From: Micrococcales bacterium 31B
GTDB lineage: Bacteria > Actinomycetota > Actinomycetes > Actinomycetales > Dermabacteraceae
Assembly (NCBI GenBank): GCA_022803075.1
Contig: JAFFTF010000014.1
Location: forward strand, 1 to 46,407
DNA: 46,407 bases
Reading direction: 5' to 3'
The position numbers were made by a program, and so were the translations under genes. This document shows positions 7,281 through 16,218 of this stretch, piece after piece. Under the pieces are notes generated by a model. It ran no database searches. It saw nothing but the letters and a program-made list of their open reading frames with translations, and was not told where the DNA came from. How positions within the stretch are numbered: the stretch's first letter is position 1; every line of letters starts with the position of its first letter.

Positions 7281-9148
7281 AGACGTACGAAGGCCTCATG
7301 ATCGAGGACCGCTACCGGCTGGTGTCGCTCATCGCGGTGGGCGGCATGGGGCAGGTGTGGCGTGCCTGGGACACGACGCTCTCCCGCGAGGTGGCGATCA
7401 AGATCCTGCGCGAGGAGTTCACCGGCGACGAGGGCTACCTCGAACGGTTCAAGGCCGAGGCCCGGCACACGGCAGCCCTGTCGAACGAGAACATCGCCTC
7501 TCTGTTTAGTTACGGCGAAATCGGTGGCACGGCCTATCTGGTGATGGAACTCGTGCCCGGCGTTCCCCTCGCAGACCTCATCGAGGAAAACCCCACGGGC
7601 ATGCCGATCGATCAATGCATCACCATCTTGATGCAGGTGGGGCGCGCCCTGCAGGCCGCACACGCCAAGGGCGTGGTGCACCGCGACGTCAAGCCCGAAA
7701 ACATTCTCGTCGACGACGATGACACCGTGAAGATCACCGACTTCGGCATCGCGCGCAGCGAGAACGAAGCCAAGCTCACCAAGACGGGCCTCGTCATGGG
7801 CACCGCCCAGTACCTGTCTCCCGAGCAGGCGATGGGCAAGCCTGCCTCGGCGCTCTCCGACATTTACTCGCTCGGCATCGTGGCCTTCGAAATGCTGAGC
7901 GGTACGCGCCCGTTCACGGGTGAAACGCAGGTTGATATCGCGATGGCGCAGGTGAAGGAGCCCGTGCCGCCGTTGCCGCCGCGCGTGCAGCCCGACCTGC
8001 GCGATCTCGTGCTGAAGATCCTGTCGAAGACCCCCATGGAGCGGCCCCGCTCGGCTATGTCGGTGGTGCGCGCGCTCGAGGCGATCCGTCGCGGCGAGCG
8101 GCCCGCGATCACGGCAGAGAATCTCGTGCTCGACGGGGCCGGAGCGGAGGCCGCCCAGGCCGCGACCGCCGAGACGCCCAAGGTGACGAGCGACCCCGCG
8201 TCTCCTCTTGATCGCGCCCCCGTGGCGCCGCCCGTGAGCCTCGCGAGCACCGCCCGCGAGGAGGGCTCGGCCATGCCGCTGCCCGCGCCCATGATTCAAC
8301 CGGTGCCCTCCGACGGTCCGACCGTGGTGCGCGAGCGCACCGTCACGTCGACGATTCCCGCCCAGGACGCCGCGGGGCCCGCGGGCACCGTCACGGGCCA
8401 GCGGCGCCGCGGGCTGGGCCTTCCGTCGATAGCGCTGATTCTGCTGATCCTGTTGGCCGCCCTGGGCGGAATCCTGGTGCTGGTAGACCGCATGAATCAG
8501 AGCGACAGCGAACCCACGGGCACGACACTCACGGCCACCGCCCCCGCGACGGGCGCCGCCACGTCGGCCCCGACAAGCAGCGCCCCCCCAACGACCAGCG
8601 CAAGCGCCTCGCCCAACACCGTAGGGCCCACGTCGGCGTCTGGCTCCTCGGCGGTCGCAACGGGCAGCACCACCGTGGTGGTCGAAGGCAACCAGTATGT
8701 GGGGCGGGACGCCCAGGTGGTCATCAATCGCCTCGCCGCGTTGGGCTTTGGGGTCAGTTACACCTCGGTTCCGGCGGTGGCCGGTCGCCCCGCCGGCACT
8801 GTGACGTCCATCAAGCCCACGGGCCAGGTGCCCGCGGGCAGCACCATCGCGATTGAATACACGCAAACCGCGGGCACGCCGACCCTGCCGCGGACCACGA
8901 CTGCAACCCGTCCGACCGGTGACGACACGACCTCCACCGGGGAGAGCGAGACCCCTTCGGGTGGCACGCCTAGCCCCGGCGGGTCAGGTTCGCCGTCGAA
9001 TTCGACCACGCCGGAACCCACCACCTCAACGAGCCCAAGCCCCACGACCACTTCGCCGAGCGCTGGGCCGACCACCACGTCGCCCGGCGCAACGACCACG
9101 ACAACGCCCGGAGACACAACGACTCCGAGCGGAGGGAGCGGACAGTGA
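7277..9148 (+). CDS. pknA: PknA-type transmembrane Ser/Thr kinase with one PASTA domain
   Basis: A Hanks-type kinase of 623 residues. The kinase domain spans about 12-275, with a Gly-rich loop GGMGQVW, Lys42 (VAIK), HRDVKPEN with catalytic Asp137, DFG at 155-157 and an activation loop with TKTG. A juxtamembrane linker leads to a helix near 383-402 (LILLILLAALGGILVLV). Outside lie a Thr/Ser/Pro/Ala linker, a single PASTA-like domain at about 466-535, and a tail of some 80 residues almost wholly Thr, Pro, Ser and Gly. Mycobacterial PknA has no PASTA domain, so this is a variant with its own wall-sensing part. It starts at GTG overlapping pbpA and ends overlapping pknB. Confidence 0.92.
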   Translation: MKTYEGLMIEDRYRLVSLIAVGGMGQVWRAWDTTLSREVAIKILREEFTGDEGYLERFKAEARHTAALSNENIASLFSYGEIGGTAYLVMELVPGVPLADLIEENPTGMPIDQCITILMQVGRALQAAHAKGVVHRDVKPENILVDDDDTVKITDFGIARSENEAKLTKTGLVMGTAQYLSPEQAMGKPASALSDIYSLGIVAFEMLSGTRPFTGETQVDIAMAQVKEPVPPLPPRVQPDLRDLVLKILSKTPMERPRSAMSVVRALEAIRRGERPAITAENLVLDGAGAEAAQAATAETPKVTSDPASPLDRAPVAPPVSLASTAREEGSAMPLPAPMIQPVPSDGPTVVRERTVTSTIPAQDAAGPAGTVTGQRRRGLGLPSIALILLILLAALGGILVLVDRMNQSDSEPTGTTLTATAPATGAATSAPTSSAPPTTSASASPNTVGPTSASGSSAVATGSTTVVVEGNQYVGRDAQVVINRLAALGFGVSYTSVPAVAGRPAGTVTSIKPTGQVPAGSTIAIEYTQTAGTPTLPRTTTATRPTGDDTTSTGESETPSGGTPSPGGSGSPSNSTTPEPTTSTSPSPTTTSPSAGPTTTSPGATTTTTPGDTTTPSGGSGQ

Positions 9149-11532
9149 CTAGTCGACCACAACTCCTGGGCGACCGATACGAGGTCGGCGGCCTGCTCGG
9201 CCACGGCGGCATGGCCGAGGTGTACCTCGGTAAGGATCGGCGCCTCGGGCGCTCCGTCGCCATCAAGGTGCTGAAGCAGGAGCTCGCGCGCGACGAGACG
9301 TTTCTCGCTCGCTTTCAGCAGGAGGCCCAGTCCGCGGCGGGCCTGAACCACCCCAGCATCGTGTCGGTGTACGACACGGGCGAGGGAGATGTCACGGACA
9401 CGGCGGGGGAGATCCACCCCGTTCCCTACATCATCATGGAATACGTCGAAGGCCAGACCCTGCGCGAGATCATTCACTCCGATGGTGGACTGCCCGTCCG
9501 CGAATGCAGCGAGATCATGGCGGGCGTGCTGAGCGCACTCGACTATTCGCACCGGATGGGCATCGTCCACCGCGACATCAAGCCCGCAAACATCATGCTG
9601 ACGAAGGACGGCGCGGTGAAGGTGATGGACTTCGGCATCGCGCGCGCGTTGGACGGCTCGGCGGTGTCGGTCACGCAAACCCAGGCCATCGTCGGCACCG
9701 CTAACTACTTCAGCCCCGAGCAGGCCAAGGGTGAGGTCGTGGACACCCGCTCCGACCTGTACTCCGCGTCGTGCGTCATGTTCGAGCTGCTCACGGGCCG
9801 GGCGCCCTTCGTCGGCGATTCCCCCATCGCCGTCGCCTACCAGCACGTGCGCGAACAGCCGACCCCGCCGTCGGCGTTCAACGTGAATGTCTCCGAGCCG
9901 CTCGATCGGGTGGTGCTCAAGGGCCTCGCCAAACACAGGGACGATCGCTACGGCTCCGCCCGCGAGTTCGCGCTCGACCTGCGCGCGGCGGTGAACGGAC
10001 ACACCGTGGCCGCGCCCGCCGTGGCCGCGGCGGACCTCTCGTCGACCGCGACCCAGGCGATTCCTGAGGCATCCATCATGGCGCACGGTGCGCTGGTGGA
10101 CGACGCCACGCGCGCCAGCACTCCCGCCGCGGCCGTCGTGGGGGGTCGTCAATCGACGTTTACTGACCTCGTGGCGCGCAGCGACGGCTCGCTGCCCGAA
10201 GAGGAGACGCAGGTGCCGCCGAAGCGCACCAATCGCGCGGCCATCGCCATGCTGCTCGTGGCCTTCGTGGTGCTCGCGGGGGCGGCGCTGGTGTGGGCGT
10301 ACTCCAACCAAATGCTGCCGTTCCAGACCAAGACGGTCGCAGTGGCCCAGTACAACGCGCAAAACCCCAAGACCTACGCCGAGGTTGCCACGCAATTGAG
10401 CGCCGAGGGCCTCGTGCCGCAGCGCCGCGACATGGCGAGTGCTTCCGTTGCGCTCGGCAACGTGATTTCGCTTGACCCCCAGGGCGGCACCGAGGTGCCC
10501 CTGGGCAGCCCCGTCATCGTGAACGTGTCGAGCGGCCCGCCGCCACCGGATAGCGTCACGGTGCCCGATGTCGCGGGCAAGACCCTCGACGAGGTGCGCA
10601 CGCTGCTGAGCGACAACCAGCTGACGCTCGGCGCCATCACCATCGAGGACAGCACCACGGTCGCCGCCGGCAGCGCGATTCGCACCGACCCCGCAGCCGG
10701 GGCGACGGCCAAGGCCGGCGACCAGATTGCCGTGGTCGTGGCGTCCGGAAATATAAAGGTGCCCGACGTGACCACGCTGTCGCAGGCGGACGCCCAGAAG
10801 ACCCTGCAAGACCTCGGCTTCTCGCCGAAGGTCGTGACTCAGGAGACGACCGAGACCACCGCGGGCATCGTGATGAGCCAGACCCCCGAGAAGGACTCGA
10901 CGCTGCCGCGCGGCGGCTCCGTAACCATCACGGTGGCCAAGGCGCCCACGCAGGTGCAGTTGAAGGATTATCGCGATACCGACGTTGCGGTCGCTGAGGC
11001 TGAGTTGAAGGCACTCGGGCTGAACCCCGTGCTCGATCCCGTCTTGAGCGACACCGTCGGGGTGGGCACCGTGATCAGCACGGATCCGGGCGGAGGCAAC
11101 TCGGTCGCGGTGGGCGCGACGGTGACGGTAACGTTCGCGAACGGACCGGCAAACACCACGGTGCCCGAAGTGGTGGGCAAGACCCAGGCGGAGGCCGCGA
11201 GCATCATGGAATCCATGGGTCTCAAGGCGAATTTTGCCGACCAGCGGGAAGCCAGCGACACCGTGCCCGTGGATTCAGTGATCCGCGTCGACCCCGCGGC
11301 TGGAAGCACGGTACCGGTCAATAGCGATATCACGCTGTACCTGTCGTCGGGTCCGGCGGACCCCGCGCCTTCCACTACTCCTCCATCCGAAAGGGACGAC
11401 AGTATCGATAGCGGAGTGGGTGGAATTGATGTCACGAGCACCCCCCCGAATCCGACCGACCCCACGCCACCTGGCTCGCCCTCGGCGGGCGGCGCGAGCG
11501 GCGTACAGTCGCCGAAAGTCACCGCACACTAG
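9145..11532 (+). CDS. pknB: PknB: PASTA-domain Ser/Thr protein kinase
   Basis: The main muropeptide- and lipid II-sensing kinase, 795 residues. The kinase domain (about 10-275) has GHGGMAEVY, Lys41, HRDIKPAN with Asp144, DFG at 162-164 and an activation segment SVTQTQAIVGTANYFSPEQ with the Thr pair typical of PknB autophosphorylation. A membrane helix lies near 366-385. Five extracellular PASTA repeats of about 68 residues follow (about 395-745), four with recognisable VPDV/VPEV-like openings and DP-x-G-G/A turns; the fourth opens with VQLKDY. The usual mycobacterial number is four. A Pro/Ser/Thr tail ends the protein. It is the last gene of the operon. Confidence 0.96.
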   Translation: MTSRPQLLGDRYEVGGLLGHGGMAEVYLGKDRRLGRSVAIKVLKQELARDETFLARFQQEAQSAAGLNHPSIVSVYDTGEGDVTDTAGEIHPVPYIIMEYVEGQTLREIIHSDGGLPVRECSEIMAGVLSALDYSHRMGIVHRDIKPANIMLTKDGAVKVMDFGIARALDGSAVSVTQTQAIVGTANYFSPEQAKGEVVDTRSDLYSASCVMFELLTGRAPFVGDSPIAVAYQHVREQPTPPSAFNVNVSEPLDRVVLKGLAKHRDDRYGSAREFALDLRAAVNGHTVAAPAVAAADLSSTATQAIPEASIMAHGALVDDATRASTPAAAVVGGRQSTFTDLVARSDGSLPEEETQVPPKRTNRAAIAMLLVAFVVLAGAALVWAYSNQMLPFQTKTVAVAQYNAQNPKTYAEVATQLSAEGLVPQRRDMASASVALGNVISLDPQGGTEVPLGSPVIVNVSSGPPPPDSVTVPDVAGKTLDEVRTLLSDNQLTLGAITIEDSTTVAAGSAIRTDPAAGATAKAGDQIAVVVASGNIKVPDVTTLSQADAQKTLQDLGFSPKVVTQETTETTAGIVMSQTPEKDSTLPRGGSVTITVAKAPTQVQLKDYRDTDVAVAEAELKALGLNPVLDPVLSDTVGVGTVISTDPGGGNSVAVGATVTVTFANGPANTTVPEVVGKTQAEAASIMESMGLKANFADQREASDTVPVDSVIRVDPAAGSTVPVNSDITLYLSSGPADPAPSTTPPSERDDSIDSGVGGIDVTSTPPNPTDPTPPGSPSAGGASGVQSPKVTAH

Positions 11533-11653
11533 CACGCAGCAACCAATGGTGTTGGGCATCACGGGCGAGACGTCCCGCACATTAATATTTCCCTAGACAC
11601 CTGTTCCACGTAGAGTGGAGGAGTACGTGCCGTGTTGAACCGTGACTTTCAGC

Positions 11654-11659
11654 TATAAT
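11654..11659 (+). promoter_or_regulatory. Candidate -10 box of the secreted protease gene
   Basis: A perfect TATAAT in an AT-rich patch (agctataattaac) lies 55 bases before the protease start. There is no convincing -35: TTGAAC at 11635-11640 is only 13 bases away. The intergenic gap after pknB (11533-11714) otherwise shows no clear terminator. Confidence 0.5.
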
Positions 11660-11714
11660 TAACCGTTGTTGAAGGCCCGGGAATTCGCGTGCTACCCCAC
11701 CAGGACAGAAGTTG

Positions 11715-14700
11715 ATGCGACGAAATTCGATTCGTGCCCGCCGCACCTCTCTGGCCGCGCTGCTTGGCCTCATGCTGACCGCGCTGCCAGCCCTAGCCAG
11801 CCCTGCGTACGCCGACCCGGGGCTCCCCGAACCTGCGCCCATCGCCGCGGGGGACCCCCCCGCGTCGACAGCCGGGGTCACCGCTCCCGTCGGCGTGAAC
11901 GTCGACGCGACCGACGAGATCACCGTCCTCAGCGCCGATGAACTCGCGGTGCAGGCCAGTACCGCCGCCCAAGCCGCCGACGCCGAGACCCTCACCCAAC
12001 TGCCTGATTCGCTGAAAACCGCGATCGAGCGCGATCTCGATATGACCCCCCAAGACTGGGTCACCGCTACGCGACTCGCGAGTGAAGGCTCGAACCTCGT
12101 CGCCGCTGTGCGCGAGAAATATGCCGACGCGTACGCGGACGCCTCCTTCGACCCGGCCACGGGCCGCACCACCATCGCGGTTACCACGACCGCGGCCGAG
12201 GACTACGCCCAGGGCCTCGGTCTCGCCGTGAAGCTCGTGCCATGGAGCGCCGACCAGCTAAGCGTCATCGCGAAAGAGTTCTTCCAGGGGCTCACCGCAC
12301 AGCAGCAAGACACCATCGTCAGCATGACTCCCGAGGCGGACAACCAGACCGTCGCGGTGCGAGTCAAGCTGCCCGCGGGCGCGAGCCTCGCCGACTATCC
12401 GACCGGCGATCACCCCGTGACCCTCAGCGTCGCCGCCCCCAACGAGCAGCCGAGCGTGAAGGAGGCCGCGTTGGGCGCAACCGGCCAGCCCCTGCCCGAC
12501 GGCACCGGCATCTTCCTCAACTCGACGTGCAGCCTCGGCTTTGGCGCGAGCAACGCCCAGGGCCAGAACTTCTGGCTCACGGCGGGCCATTGCGCCCAAG
12601 ACGGCATGGCCGCGACGATGAACACGTTCATCAACACCACCGTGGGCCCGAAAATAGGCGACCTCAAGTGGTACCAGTTCGGCTCCAAGAACATGAACTC
12701 CTCGAACTGGCCTGGCACCGCGCCTAACGCCGACATCTCCGCCTACAGCGTGGTTCCCGACTCGGGTTTCATGCCGACTCCCCAGGTCAACACCTACGGC
12801 GCGGGTGGCGTGACCGTCGACGGGGTCGTGAACCCCACCGTCGGCATGCCCGTCTGCCGCTCCGGCCTGACCACCGGGTGGCAGTGCGGCCAGATCAAGG
12901 CCACCGATCAGCAGCCGCTCGTGACCCTCGACGTGCTGCCCGACTCACGCCCGGTCGACGCGTTCGACATGACCATGTGCTCGCTGCCCGGAGACTCGGG
13001 CGGCCCCGTCATGGCGGGCAACCTCGCCGTCGGCACGCTCTCGGCCGTCACCAACCTGCCGAGCCCGACCGACCCCACGAAGTGCGACACGAGCTCCACC
13101 AACGGTGGCCAGGGTCAGCACACGTTCGGCGTCAGCATCAACACTTCGCTCGCGGGCACCGGCCTGGTGCTCCTGCAGAACGTGAAGGCACCCACCATTA
13201 AGTCGCTCGCCGCGGGCGACAAGGTCACGCTCGGAGCCCTGCCGGTGAGCGGCACGGGCACCCCCGGCGACACCATCAACCTCACGCTGAACTCGCGGCC
13301 CCTCGGCACCGCCGTTGTGAACGCCAAGGGCGTGTGGACCCTCAGCGGGGCCACCGTCACGAGCGTCGGAGAATTCACCCTGACCGCCCAGGCAAAACGC
13401 GATGCCGTGAACCTCTCGGCGCCCGTCAACGTCACGTTCGCCGCGTCCACGGCGGTCGCCACCATCACCTCCCCGCGCCCCGGCTCGGCGCTGCTGCCCC
13501 AAGCGCAGGCCATTACCGGCCAGGCGACGCCGGGGGCGAGCGTTGCGGTGTCGATCAACGGTTCGCTCGCGGCGACGGTGATTGCGGACGCCAAGGGTGC
13601 CTGGGTCGTGCCGGCCGCCCCGTTCTCGTTGGGTTCGGCCACCGTGACGGTCGTGCCGACCCTCGACGGCAGCGCGGGCGTTGCCACCACCGCGGCGTAC
13701 CAGGTGAATCCCGTACAGGTGCGGTTCCAGACCAGCTCGGATGCCGTGTACACGGGTGCCCAGTCGATCACGGGTACCGCCACCCCCGGAGCGTCCGTGC
13801 GACTGACGCTCAACGGTACCCCCGCAACCACGGTCACGGCCGACACACGGGGCGCCTGGAAGGCGTCGCTGAACCTGCCCGCGGGCACGGCAGTGCTCCG
13901 GGCGGACGCCACGGTGCAGTCGTTGACAGCGTCGGCTGAGTTGAAGCTCGCCGTGACGCGCCTCGCGGCGCCCGTGATCTCGGCGCCCGGCACGGGCTCG
14001 AACATCACCGCGGGTCGCCACACCATTTCGGGCACGGCCCCCGCCGGGTCAAACGTCACGGTGACCCTGAACGGTACGACGCTCGGCTCGGTGACGGCCA
14101 CTCAAAATGGTGCGTGGAGCCTGCCGAATGTCATGTTTAACGCCGGTGGGGTGACCCTCACGGCCTTCAGCGCCATTCAGCAGGGCAATGTGGTGTCGGG
14201 CGTTGCGCGCGCGCAGGTGCAGGTCGCTGCCCCCGCGCCCGCCGTGTCGCAATCCGCGGCCGCCCAGACCATGCAGCCGAAAGACATTGTGATTAACCCG
14301 CCCGCGGCGACCGAGACCAAGGTGGTGCCGGGCGTGTATCGGGTCTCCGGCACGGCGCCCGTGGGTTCAAAGGTCACCGTGATCCTGAATGATGAGGTGG
14401 TCGGCGTGGCGAACGTGGTCTCGGCGACCCCCGACGCCAAGACGGCCGCCTGGAGCCTCGATGTGACGCTCGTACCGGGCGCGAATGTCGTGACGGCGCA
14501 GGCCGCCATGGGTGATCAGCAGATCGCAACCGAGTTGGTGCTTTCGGCGCTCGCGAATGACGCGTCGCCCGAGGGGGCCCCGACGGGCAATGCGACGCCC
14601 ACGAGCGGCGCGAGCCCGGTCGCGCAGCAGGCTGCCGACAGCGCGAGCGACGCGCCCCTGTCGGGCACGTTCTGGTTCTCGCTGTTGGGCGGGCTCGCCT

Positions 14701-14765
14701 TGCTTGCGGCGGCCGCCGTCATGCTCGTGAAGTTCCGCCAAGGTGGGGCCGACTCGGGTTCGTAG
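11715..14765 (+). CDS. Secreted trypsin-like serine protease with Ig-like repeats and C-terminal anchor
   Basis: A protein of 1016 residues. An N-terminal signal peptide (RRNSIRARRTSLAALLGL... cut near ASPAYA) precedes a propeptide-like region to about 240. A chymotrypsin-fold S1 domain follows (about 255-480) with the triad visible as His292 in TAGHC, Asp340 in NADIS and Ser428 in GDSGGP, plus paired Cys around them; it resembles streptogrisin/alpha-lytic-type actinobacterial proteases. From about 491 to 960 come five bacterial Ig-like modules of about 90 residues with the repeated signature SGTxTPGxxVxVxLNGxxxxxxxADxxGxW. A single helix (about 986-1008) and a basic end (KFRQGG) close it. 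No LPXTG motif is present; APLSGTF is the nearest. ATG 11715 is preferred over TTG 11712, with AGGAC eight bases upstream. Confidence 0.88.
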   Translation: MRRNSIRARRTSLAALLGLMLTALPALASPAYADPGLPEPAPIAAGDPPASTAGVTAPVGVNVDATDEITVLSADELAVQASTAAQAADAETLTQLPDSLKTAIERDLDMTPQDWVTATRLASEGSNLVAAVREKYADAYADASFDPATGRTTIAVTTTAAEDYAQGLGLAVKLVPWSADQLSVIAKEFFQGLTAQQQDTIVSMTPEADNQTVAVRVKLPAGASLADYPTGDHPVTLSVAAPNEQPSVKEAALGATGQPLPDGTGIFLNSTCSLGFGASNAQGQNFWLTAGHCAQDGMAATMNTFINTTVGPKIGDLKWYQFGSKNMNSSNWPGTAPNADISAYSVVPDSGFMPTPQVNTYGAGGVTVDGVVNPTVGMPVCRSGLTTGWQCGQIKATDQQPLVTLDVLPDSRPVDAFDMTMCSLPGDSGGPVMAGNLAVGTLSAVTNLPSPTDPTKCDTSSTNGGQGQHTFGVSINTSLAGTGLVLLQNVKAPTIKSLAAGDKVTLGALPVSGTGTPGDTINLTLNSRPLGTAVVNAKGVWTLSGATVTSVGEFTLTAQAKRDAVNLSAPVNVTFAASTAVATITSPRPGSALLPQAQAITGQATPGASVAVSINGSLAATVIADAKGAWVVPAAPFSLGSATVTVVPTLDGSAGVATTAAYQVNPVQVRFQTSSDAVYTGAQSITGTATPGASVRLTLNGTPATTVTADTRGAWKASLNLPAGTAVLRADATVQSLTASAELKLAVTRLAAPVISAPGTGSNITAGRHTISGTAPAGSNVTVTLNGTTLGSVTATQNGAWSLPNVMFNAGGVTLTAFSAIQQGNVVSGVARAQVQVAAPAPAVSQSAAAQTMQPKDIVINPPAATETKVVPGVYRVSGTAPVGSKVTVILNDEVVGVANVVSATPDAKTAAWSLDVTLVPGANVVTAQAAMGDQQIATELVLSALANDASPEGAPTGNATPTSGASPVAQQAADSASDAPLSGTFWFSLLGGLALLAAAAVMLVKFRQGGADSGS

Positions 14766-14779
14766 CCGCAACCGACCGC

Positions 14780-14813
14780 GCGCCGCCGCCCCTCTCCGGG
14801 CGGCGGCGCTTTT
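14780..14813 (+). terminator. Rho-independent terminator of the protease gene
   Basis: A 12-base perfect stem, gcgccgccgccc (14780-14791) with gggcggcggcgc (14798-14809), is followed by TTTT and further T-rich sequence. It also separates the convergent MFS gene. Confidence 0.85.
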
Positions 14814-14817
14814 GGTT

Positions 14818-16104
14818 TTAGAGCCCGCGCTCGCGCAGCAGCTTCTCGACGGTCCAGTGCCTGAGGCAGATGAATCCGAGCGCCACATCGAGGAAGCAGG
14901 TGACGATCATGACGATGATCGGCAGGTGCCAGGAGCCCGTCACGTCATGCAGGAGGGCAAACGCGAACGGTCCCGCGGCGGCCACGAGGTAGCCCATGGC
15001 CTGCGCGAAGGTCGACGTCGCGAGGGTGGTTTCGGCCGTCTGGGCCCGCACACTGATGGTATACAGCGACAGCGAGAAGAGGGTGCCGCCGATGCCGAGC
15101 AGCACCGACCACAGCACGGTTGCCGCGAGGGGCGCGAACAGGAGGCCGAGGTAGCCGAACACGTAGGCGAGGCCCAGGGTGACCAGCAGGGGGGCGGCGT
15201 ACTTGCGGGCCAGAGTGGGCACTGCGAAGCTGACGACCATGGTGGTGAGGCCGACGACCGCCACGTTAGCGCTGCCCTCCTCGACCGAGAGGCCGAAGTC
15301 GTGCAGCACGGTCGGTATCCACTGAAAAACGACGTAGGCGTTTGCGCTCTGAAAGGCGAAGAACAGCGCCATCGCCCACATATGGGGCAGCCGCGCGATG
15401 CTGAGCATCGAGACGTGCTGAATAGGGCGGGGCGCCGTCGATTGAGCGTCCGGGTCGGACGCCAGGGCCACGCGGTGGGCCTCCGCGTGCCGTTCCGCCT
15501 CGGCCCGGGCGTGCCGGTGGGATTGCGCCGTCACGATCACCCAGGGCACGAGGGCGACCGCTGCGGTCGCGGCCCATTGGCCGAGCCCCACGCGCCAGTC
15601 GCCGCCGAGGTTGCGCTCGACGGGTAGCGTGATGGCCGCCGCCAGGGCGGCCCCCGCGGAGAGCATGGAGGCGTACAGGGCCGTGATTCCCGCGAGTCGA
15701 TTTTCGAAGTATTTGCGGGCAATGGCGGGCAGCATGACGTTTCCGACCGCCATGGAGCCGAGCGCAATGATCGAGCCCGCGAGAATGCCCCCGAATTGGG
15801 GGGAACTGACGCGCAGTAGGTTGCCGACAACGATGCCGCCGAGGGCGATGACTACCGAGCGGTCGGGCCCGAAGCGTTTCACGAGGGCGGGGCCGAGGAG
15901 CCCCATGAGCGCGAAGCAGAGGGTGGGCAGGGCCGTCAGAATGCCCGCGTTGAGGCTCGTGAGGCCGACGGCCTCGCGCAGTTCGGGCAGCACGGCGCCG
16001 AGGGCGTTGACGCTGGGCCGGAGGTTCACTGCCAGCAGGGCAATGGCGAGAACGAGGAGAGCCTGGCGTCCGCGATCGGTGGCGTGGTGTGTGGGCGGGT
16101 TCAA
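14818..16104 (-). CDS. MFS transporter of the CynX/NimT type
   Basis: A 12-helix major facilitator of 428 residues. The N-terminus ALLAVNLRPSVNALGAVLPELREAVGLTSLNAGILTALPTLCFAL is characteristic of the CynX/NimT (cyanate and 2-nitroimidazole transporter-like) branch. A long cytoplasmic loop with a His/Ala/Glu-rich stretch (HRHARAEAERHAEAHR) lies between helices 6 and 7. The substrate cannot be told from sequence. The start is TTG 16104, preceded by GAAGGAC seven bases upstream on the minus strand; no ATG gives the complete first helix. It stands alone, convergent with the protease and divergent from plsC. Confidence 0.85.
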   Translation of the reverse strand: MNPPTHHATDRGRQALLVLAIALLAVNLRPSVNALGAVLPELREAVGLTSLNAGILTALPTLCFALMGLLGPALVKRFGPDRSVVIALGGIVVGNLLRVSSPQFGGILAGSIIALGSMAVGNVMLPAIARKYFENRLAGITALYASMLSAGAALAAAITLPVERNLGGDWRVGLGQWAATAAVALVPWVIVTAQSHRHARAEAERHAEAHRVALASDPDAQSTAPRPIQHVSMLSIARLPHMWAMALFFAFQSANAYVVFQWIPTVLHDFGLSVEEGSANVAVVGLTTMVVSFAVPTLARKYAAPLLVTLGLAYVFGYLGLLFAPLAATVLWSVLLGIGGTLFSLSLYTISVRAQTAETTLATSTFAQAMGYLVAAAGPFAFALLHDVTGSWHLPIIVMIVTCFLDVALGFICLRHWTVEKLLRERGL

Positions 16105-16206
16105 CGCGGGCGTCCTTCGGTGATTGGTGTCTCGGCGGCAACAATTTTTTGCTCGGCCTTGGCGCCGATTGGCCTTCGTTGACGGGGCCCCGGCTGCAAC
16201 CTACGC

Positions 16207-16212
16207 TAACGT
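16207..16212 (+). promoter_or_regulatory. -10 box of a leaderless plsC transcript
   Basis: TAACGT (TANNNT) ends exactly six bases before ATG 16219 and there is no Shine-Dalgarno. It lies inside a palindrome ctacg-ctaa-cgtag (16201-16214). A second reading, TTGACG (16179-16184), 17 bases, TACGCT (16202-16207), would also start the RNA within a few bases of the ATG. Confidence 0.6.
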
Positions 16213-16218
16213 AGTTTC

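Noticed and set aside
6824-8866. A 680-codon minus-strand open frame opposite pbpA and pknA
   Set aside because: It is Arg/His/Gly-rich, typical of the antisense frame of a high-G+C gene, lacks a ribosome site and covers two certain genes.
8758-10809. A 683-codon minus-strand open frame opposite pknA and pknB
   Set aside because: Same reason: composition of an antisense shadow, with clear kinase and PASTA motifs on the plus strand.
13186-14500. DNA-level tandem repeats in the Ig-like region of the protease
   Set aside because: The repeats are recognisable only as protein modules; the DNA copies have diverged too far to be called recent tandem repeats.
14640-14765. LPXTG sorting signal on the serine protease
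   Set aside because: The sequence before the helix is APLSGTF and lacks Leu-Pro-x-Thr-Gly; I only call a C-terminal membrane anchor.
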